DNA from: an uncultured Collinsella sp.
Lineage (GTDB): Bacteria > Actinomycetota > Coriobacteriia > Coriobacteriales > Coriobacteriaceae
DNA: 10,289 bases
Reading direction: 5' to 3'
Assembly (NCBI GenBank): GCA_900550965.1
Contig: URUC01000069.1
Location: 1-10,289, forward strand
The translations under genes and the position numbers were made by a program. Position 1 is the stretch's first letter. The number at the start of each line of letters is the position of its first letter. The notes beneath the pieces are model-generated. The model was not told the origin of the DNA. It saw only the letters and a list, made by a program, of their open reading frames with translations, and searched no databases. Positions 6,697-10,289 of this stretch are shown here, piece after piece.

Positions 6697-7848
6697 TTAC
6701 TGTTCGGTTAACGCTGCGGATCGTTTTGGAAGGCTTACGAGCATGGTAGTCCCGTTCTCGGAACTTGCTTCGACCTCTACCGTGCCACCGTGAAGCGCTG
6801 CAATCTCCCAAACAAGCGCTAGCCCGAGTCCTGCGCCGCCGTATGCCCTGCTGCGGGATTTGTCTAGACGAAAGAACGGCTGGAAGATGCTCTCTCGGTA
6901 CTGCTTGGGTATTCCCGGGCCCTCATCTTTGACTCGCAGGAGCACGTGGCTGTCGCTGTCGCTGATGGAGACGTTGACAGTCGAGCCGGAGCGGCTGTAA
7001 CGGATGGCGTTTTCGACCAGATTGAACACCAGCCGATAGAGGAGCGTATCACTTCCGATTGTCAAAGCGTCTCCGGCGCAATCGAGGGTTACGTCCTTAT
7101 TCTCGGCAAGTGGCGCAAGGTCGGTGAGGACCTCTTCGGACAAGGGACCAAGTTCAACATCGTCCTCGCAAGGAACGCTGCGCAGCTCACTCATCTCGAG
7201 CAATACCTTGGCCATTCGAGACATGCGCTCGGTTTGTTCTTGTAGCAGGCCGAGCAGCTCGGCTGTTTCGGGTTGCAAACCGGAGTGTTCGGAGATGAAT
7301 AGTTCAATCTGTGCTTGCATAAGGGCGAGCGGGGTGCGCAGCTCGTGTGCGGCGTTGCCGGTAAACTGACGCTGTGCAGAGAACCCTTCGCCAAGACGGG
7401 CGATCATGTCGTTGAAAGAGGCGCTGCATCGTTGTAGCTCGGTGGGCACATCTTCATTGAGTCTGATTTCGCTTAGGTTGTCAGGTTGCACACGCTCAAC
7501 CTGAGCTGCAAAAGCCCGTAGCGGTTTGAGTGCACGGCCGCTCACAAAGTATGCCAGCGCGCCGCCAAGGAGTGTGACTCCAGCCGTGATGTACCAGGCT
7601 GTCGTGCCAAAAGACTCCTGTGCGTCGTTTACGACGATCGTGACCTTGTCATCGAGGGCTGCTTTCGTTGGGTCGAACGCCTGGAGCGAATCTTCGCCGG
7701 TTGCGTTAAAGGCCGAGATGTCGCTGCCGATGGCATCCATGTAGCGCATGCCCGTATAGCCGACCAGGCAGTTCGTCAGCACGCATGCCGCACACGTGAG
7801 CAGTGCCGTCATAATCGTTATGCGCCATTGCAGCGAAAGCCCTTTCAT
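6697..7848 (-). CDS. Membrane sensor histidine kinase (383 aa)
   Basis: This is the sensor half of a two-component system. Helix 1 (about 10-30) and helix 2 (about 84-103) enclose a short external region of roughly 53 residues. A HAMP linker follows (about 103-155). The dimerization domain carries the phosphoacceptor His168 in A-A-H-E-L-R-T-P-L. The ATPase domain shows the N box (N276/N280 in L-V-F-N-L-V-E-N-A-I), G1 box D-E-G-P-G-I (308-313), F box around F325-F326 and G2 box G-G-A-G-L-G-L-A-L (337-345). All catalytic boxes are intact. The start ATG shares the ATGA overlap with the regulator's stop, and GGAGG lies 7 nt upstream, so the pair is translationally coupled. The small external region suggests it senses a membrane-level or small-molecule signal, or a partner protein. 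The actual signal is unknown. Confidence 0.95.
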   Translation of the reverse strand: MKGLSLQWRITIMTALLTCAACVLTNCLVGYTGMRYMDAIGSDISAFNATGEDSLQAFDPTKAALDDKVTIVVNDAQESFGTTAWYITAGVTLLGGALAYFVSGRALKPLRAFAAQVERVQPDNLSEIRLNEDVPTELQRCSASFNDMIARLGEGFSAQRQFTGNAAHELRTPLALMQAQIELFISEHSGLQPETAELLGLLQEQTERMSRMAKVLLEMSELRSVPCEDDVELGPLSEEVLTDLAPLAENKDVTLDCAGDALTIGSDTLLYRLVFNLVENAIRYSRSGSTVNVSISDSDSHVLLRVKDEGPGIPKQYRESIFQPFFRLDKSRSRAYGGAGLGLALVWEIAALHGGTVEVEASSENGTTMLVSLPKRSAALTEQ

Positions 7849-8519
7849 TCGCCATCCTCCATAACGTAGCCCTCTCCAATCCGATTGCGAATCGGGTCGT
7901 ATCCCAAAGCGCCGCGCAACTTTTTTCGGAGCGACGAGATGTGAACGCGGGTTGCGTTGCTAAAGCTGTTCACGGTGCTATCCCAAACGTGCTCTATAAG
8001 CTCCTCTTGGCTTACCGGTCGCCCCTGATTAAGCATCAGGTATTCCAAGATTCCCGTTTCCTTGCGTGTAAGAGATAGAGCCTCACTGTCCACGGAAGCG
8101 ATGCGCGCCTTGGTGTCAAAGTTGAGCTTTCCGCAGGTTAATACTATGTCGCTTTGTGCGAAGCGCCTGAGGGTAAGGCTGCGGATCCTTGCCGCAAGTT
8201 CGTCCAGATGAAACGGCTTGGTAAGGTAATCGTTGGCGCCGGCATCGAGTCCGGCAACTTTATCGGATACTTCGCCACGTGCGGACAGAATCAGTACCTT
8301 GGTCTCGCAGTCGGTTTTCCTAAGTTCCCTGAGCACGGTCATGCCGTTGATACGGGGGAGATTGAGGTCGAGCACCACGAGGTCAAAGACTTCGACGCCC
8401 AGCAGGTCGAGCGCCTCCTGTCCATCGTGACAGCAGTCGACGCTGTACGCCAAGTTTCGCAAGCTGCGCGCGATTGCATCGCACAGTGCTCGCTCGTCTT
8501 CGACGATCAAAATACGCAT
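7845..8519 (-). CDS. OmpR/PhoB-family response regulator (224 aa)
   Basis: This cytoplasmic DNA-binding regulator is phosphorylated by the kinase encoded just after it. The receiver domain (1-112) has the acidic pocket E7-D8, phosphoacceptor Asp51 in V-V-L-D-L-N-L-P, Ser79 at the switch position and Lys101 in T-K-P-F. A winged-helix DNA-binding domain occupies about 125-220, with the family's L-T-x-x-E-x-x-I-L-E-Y-L segment, a recognition helix near N-A-T-R-V-H-I-S-S-L-R-K-K-L and G-E-G-Y-V at the wing. The start ATG at 8519 gives the normal M-R-I-L-I-V-E-D-E beginning and has AAGGAG 6 nt upstream; an ATG 18 bp earlier is unlikely because it lies ahead of that site. The gene is transcribed away from the redox operon at 8607 onward, so that operon and its own promoter are likely targets. 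Confidence 0.95.
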   Translation of the reverse strand: MRILIVEDERALCDAIARSLRNLAYSVDCCHDGQEALDLLGVEVFDLVVLDLNLPRINGMTVLRELRKTDCETKVLILSARGEVSDKVAGLDAGANDYLTKPFHLDELAARIRSLTLRRFAQSDIVLTCGKLNFDTKARIASVDSEALSLTRKETGILEYLMLNQGRPVSQEELIEHVWDSTVNSFSNATRVHISSLRKKLRGALGYDPIRNRIGEGYVMEDGE

Positions 8520-8538
8520 AACAGTCTCCTTGCACATT

Positions 8539-8576
8539 CCATATCGCGCTTAACACGGATTTTATAGCCGATATGG
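8539..8576. promoter_or_regulatory. Perfect inverted repeat CCATATCG/CGATATGG between divergent operons
   Basis: CCATATCG (8539-8546) and CGATATGG (8569-8576) are exact reverse complements, separated by 22 bp, so the arms begin 30 bp apart. They sit in the 87-bp region shared by the response-regulator gene and the CXXC/Fe-S operon. A short direct repeat ATGGTC (8573-8578 and 8581-8586) overlaps the right arm. This is a candidate binding site for the adjacent response regulator, inferred from position only. Confidence 0.5.
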
Positions 8577-8577
8577 T
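8550..8577 (+). promoter_or_regulatory. Possible promoter of the CXXC/4Fe-4S/TlpA operon
   Basis: TTAACA (8550-8555, five of six matches to the -35 consensus) is followed after 16 bp by TATGGT (8572-8577, a weak -10). This predicts a start near 8584. The -10 overlaps the right arm of the inverted repeat. On the minus strand TATAAA (8566-8561) is a fair -10 for the regulator gene but lacks a recognisable -35, which would fit activator dependence. Both are tentative. Confidence 0.35.
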
Positions 8578-8606
8578 CCAATGGTCGCGTAACGAAAGGA
8601 GTGGTC

Positions 8607-8756
8607 GTGTTGTTCAAAGCGGTAAAACCCGTGGTGCAGGTCGCTTTGTTGATCGTCGGAATTACCATGGTGTGCTTTGGTGTTATGCGTGGCGAGGCGG
8701 ATGCCGTGCTGGCCAAAGCGATTAGGCTGTGCTTGGAGTGTATCGGAATTGGATAA
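8607..8756 (+). CDS. 49-aa membrane CXXC-motif protein (CD1871A-like)
   Basis: This tiny gene starts with GTG. The product has a basic N-terminus, one membrane helix (about 8-27), then V-M-R-G-E-A-D and an ending A-I-R-L-C-L-E-C-I-G-I-G with cysteines at 42 and 45. From memory this matches the clostridial CD1871A family of CXXC-containing small proteins in size, helix, M-R-G-E segment and C-L-E-C-I-G-I-G end. AAAGGAG at 8595-8601 lies 5 nt before the GTG at 8607; TTG at 8610 (8 nt) is the other possible start. It is the first gene of the redox operon, and its GGATAA end overlaps the probable TTG start of the 4Fe-4S gene by 8 nt. The CXXC could carry electrons, bind metal or help assemble its partner; the function is not established. 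Confidence 0.85.
   Translation: MLFKAVKPVVQVALLIVGITMVCFGVMRGEADAVLAKAIRLCLECIGIG
8735..8738 (+). promoter_or_regulatory. Internal ribosome site for the TTG-started 4Fe-4S gene
   Basis: GGAG lies inside the CXXC-protein gene, 10 nt before TTG at 8749-8751. That TTG overlaps the upstream stop (TTGGATAA). A long spacer and a weak start codon suggest that translation depends on ribosomes finishing the upstream gene. Confidence 0.45.
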
Positions 8757-9651
8757 AAGAGAAAACACTGCGTCGCATGTTTTGGCCCGATTTCGCGGAT
8801 TCATTCAGGCGGCGGCGACGCTGGTCACCAATATTCACCTGCCAAACTTTGCCAAAGGCGGCATCTATCAGGGCGCGGGAAAAACAGTCTGCGTACCTGG
8901 GCTTAATTGCTATTCGTGCCCCGCGGCATCAGGTGCGTGTCCCATTGGGTCGTTCCAGTCGGTGGTAGGTTCATCCAAGTTCAACTTCTCCTACTACGTC
9001 ACCGGTACGCTCATTTTGCTTGGCGTGCTGCTGGGACGCTTTGTATGCGGGTTTTTGTGCCCGTTTGGCTGGCTGCAGGAACTTCTACACAAGATTCCCG
9101 GCAAAAAGCTATCAACGAAAAAGCTCAAGCCGCTCACGTACATCAAGTATGCCGTGCTGCTGTTTGCCGTGGTGCTGCTGCCCGTCTTGGTGGTCAACGA
9201 TGTGGGCATGGGCGACCCGTTCTTTTGCAAGTACATCTGCCCACAGGGCGTGCTCGAGGGTGCGATTCCGCTGTCCATCATGAATACGGGAATCCGCTCC
9301 GCGCTGGGAAAGCTCTTTACCTGGAAGCTCGCGATTCTCATTGCGGTTGCGGTGCTGAGCGTTTTGTTCTATCGCCCCTTCTGCAAATGGATTTGCCCGC
9401 TCGGTGCATTCTATGCGCTCATGAATAAGGTGTCCCTACTGGGGATTCGGGTTGACGCATGCAAATGTGTCTCGTGCGGCAAGTGCTCAAGGGTTTGTCA
9501 GATGGACGTTGATGTGGTCCGCGCGCCCAATCATACCGAATGCATCCGGTGCGGAAAGTGCATCGGGGCCTGTCCTGTCGATGCCATCAGCTATCGCTAT
9601 GGCCTGGATGTGTCGGCGGAAAAGCTTCCCTTGACCACCGATAAAAAGTAA
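8749..9651 (+). CDS. Membrane 4Fe-4S electron-transfer protein (NapH/CcoG-like, 300 aa)
   Basis: This is predicted to pass electrons across or along the membrane. An N-terminal cysteine cluster (C48, C54, C57, C64, in C-V-P-G-L-N-C-Y-S-C-P) is followed by helices at about 82-101, 131-150 and 191-209. Each is paired with a C-xxx-C-P motif: C100/C104, C160/C164 and C212/C216 (Fer4_5 type). A ferredoxin domain at the end holds two full CxxCxxCxxxC sites: C240/243/246/250 and C265/268/271/275. The family includes NapH, MauN and CcoG relatives. Start: the frame extends upstream to an ATG at 8677, but that would run through the CXXC gene. TTG at 8749 with an internal GGAG gives the family-like N-terminus and no other good start exists. 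The context (CXXC protein before, TlpA lipoprotein after) suggests reducing power for an external thiol system. Confidence 0.88.
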   Translation: MDKRENTASHVLARFRGFIQAAATLVTNIHLPNFAKGGIYQGAGKTVCVPGLNCYSCPAASGACPIGSFQSVVGSSKFNFSYYVTGTLILLGVLLGRFVCGFLCPFGWLQELLHKIPGKKLSTKKLKPLTYIKYAVLLFAVVLLPVLVVNDVGMGDPFFCKYICPQGVLEGAIPLSIMNTGIRSALGKLFTWKLAILIAVAVLSVLFYRPFCKWICPLGAFYALMNKVSLLGIRVDACKCVSCGKCSRVCQMDVDVVRAPNHTECIRCGKCIGACPVDAISYRYGLDVSAEKLPLTTDKK

Positions 9652-9680
9652 ACAAGCTTCGACAAAACGGAGGAATGACC

Positions 9681-10289
9681 ATGAAGCTTTCTAAGATTGC
9701 GGCCCTGTTTATGGTGCCGGTGCTGGCCTTGTGTCTTGTGGCATGTTCGGCACCCGGTGGCAACGCGAGCGAATCTGCGGGCTCCGATTCTAAGATCGCA
9801 GAACTCACTGCGCAGAAGCCGACCAATGCCGACGAGGCCGCCGAGTTGTATGCAAAACTCATGAAAAAGGAGAACGATATCCTTTCGAGTGATAACGCGC
9901 TGTGGGAAAAGGTATTCAATGCGGCAAATAAAGAATCGGCAATGATTGAGGACGGTAGCAATTACGGCGATTTCCTGCTCAAGACCATCGACGGTGCCAA
10001 GGATGAGTTCACGGCGGATGAGCTCAAGACGCTCAAAGCCGGTGCACAGCAGATCAAGGAGATCGAGGACAAGCTCGAGAGTTTGGAGAAGGAGTTCCCC
10101 GGCTGTGGAAGCACGCCGAGCGAAGGCGAGAGCGTCGACGCTTCGGCCGCTGGCATGACGGCTGGTGCCAATGCTTCGAGCGAGGCGACGAAGTTCCCCA
10201 GCTTTACGGGCAAGGACCTGGATGGCAACGACGTGAGCAGCGACGAGCTGTTCTCTAAGAACAAGGTCACCGTCATGAACTTCTGGTTC
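9681..10289 (+). CDS. TlpA-like thioredoxin-fold lipoprotein, 3' end cut by window
   Basis: This is a membrane-anchored extracytoplasmic protein. The signal peptide ends in lipobox L-V-A-C with lipidated Cys22. A flexible Ser/Gly stretch follows, then a helical, charged region (about 50-140) with a coiled-coil-like end (A-Q-Q-I-K-E-I-E-D-K-L-E-S-L-E-K), and a low-complexity linker (141-170). From about 172 the F-P-S-F-T-G-K-D-L-D-G-N-D-V segment and V-T-V-M-N-F-W-F begin a TlpA/redoxin domain. The window ends after residue 203, just before where the W-C-x-x-C-type active site should come, so the catalytic cysteines are not visible. GGAGGA (9669-9674) lies 6 nt before the ATG, and the gene starts 29 bp after the 4Fe-4S gene, so it is probably in the same operon. 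It likely receives electrons from that system to reduce disulfides or a partner enzyme outside the membrane. Confidence 0.85.
   Translation, partial: MKLSKIAALFMVPVLALCLVACSAPGGNASESAGSDSKIAELTAQKPTNADEAAELYAKLMKKENDILSSDNALWEKVFNAANKESAMIEDGSNYGDFLLKTIDGAKDEFTADELKTLKAGAQQIKEIEDKLESLEKEFPGCGSTPSEGESVDASAAGMTAGANASSEATKFPSFTGKDLDGNDVSSDELFSKNKVTVMNFWF

Noticed and set aside
8154..8567. 137-codon plus-strand frame across the response-regulator gene
   Set aside because: Antisense to a receiver domain with intact catalytic residues; no recognisable product.
8677..8748. Upstream ATG start for the 4Fe-4S protein
   Set aside because: The extra 24 residues do not resemble the family, and the DNA is already used by the CXXC gene in another frame.
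1..10289. tRNA, rRNA, CRISPR array, transposase or insertion sequence
   Set aside because: No regularly spaced long repeats, no tRNA-like arms and no transposase motifs were seen on either strand by eye.

Overview
The window looks like chromosomal DNA from a GC-rich, Gram-positive anaerobe, most likely an actinobacterium of class Coriobacteriia (Collinsella/Olsenella-like). This is inferred, not proven. The reasons are GC-rich coding DNA with strong AAGGAG-type ribosome sites, a cell-wall sorting signal of the LAXTG type used by actinobacterial class E sortases, and a lipoprotein/iron-sulfur redox locus of a kind shared by Coriobacteriia and Clostridia.

Layout. (1) Positions 1-1053, plus strand: a two-gene module encoding a 76-aa Xre-type repressor-like protein and a four-helix membrane protein. 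A consensus sigma-70 promoter drives it and sits inside a symmetric array of four GACAGA half-sites. A hairpin terminator closes it. (2) Positions 1101-5468, minus strand: one very large secreted protein (1455 aa) with a twin-arginine signal peptide, beta-rich body, Gly/Ser linker and LAGTG sorting signal. (3) Positions 5624-8519, minus strand: an OmpR-type response regulator, its histidine kinase (ATGA overlap) and a LuxR-type regulator with a helical N-terminal sensor region. All read toward the surface-protein gene and no convincing terminator lies between them. (4) Positions 8607-10289, plus strand, divergent from the two-component system: a 49-aa membrane CXXC protein with a GTG start, a membrane 4Fe-4S protein with a probable TTG start overlapping it, and a TlpA-like thioredoxin lipoprotein cut by the window edge.

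How the parts may work together (inference): the right-hand locus looks like a membrane electron-transfer unit that moves electrons from the cytoplasm through Fe-S centres to an extracytoplasmic thioredoxin-like lipoprotein, with the tiny CXXC protein as a relay or assembly partner. The divergent two-component system is the obvious candidate regulator. The 87-bp shared intergenic region carries a perfect 8-bp inverted repeat. The LuxR protein is a candidate regulator of the large surface protein. No tRNA, rRNA, CRISPR array, transposase or insertion sequence was seen.
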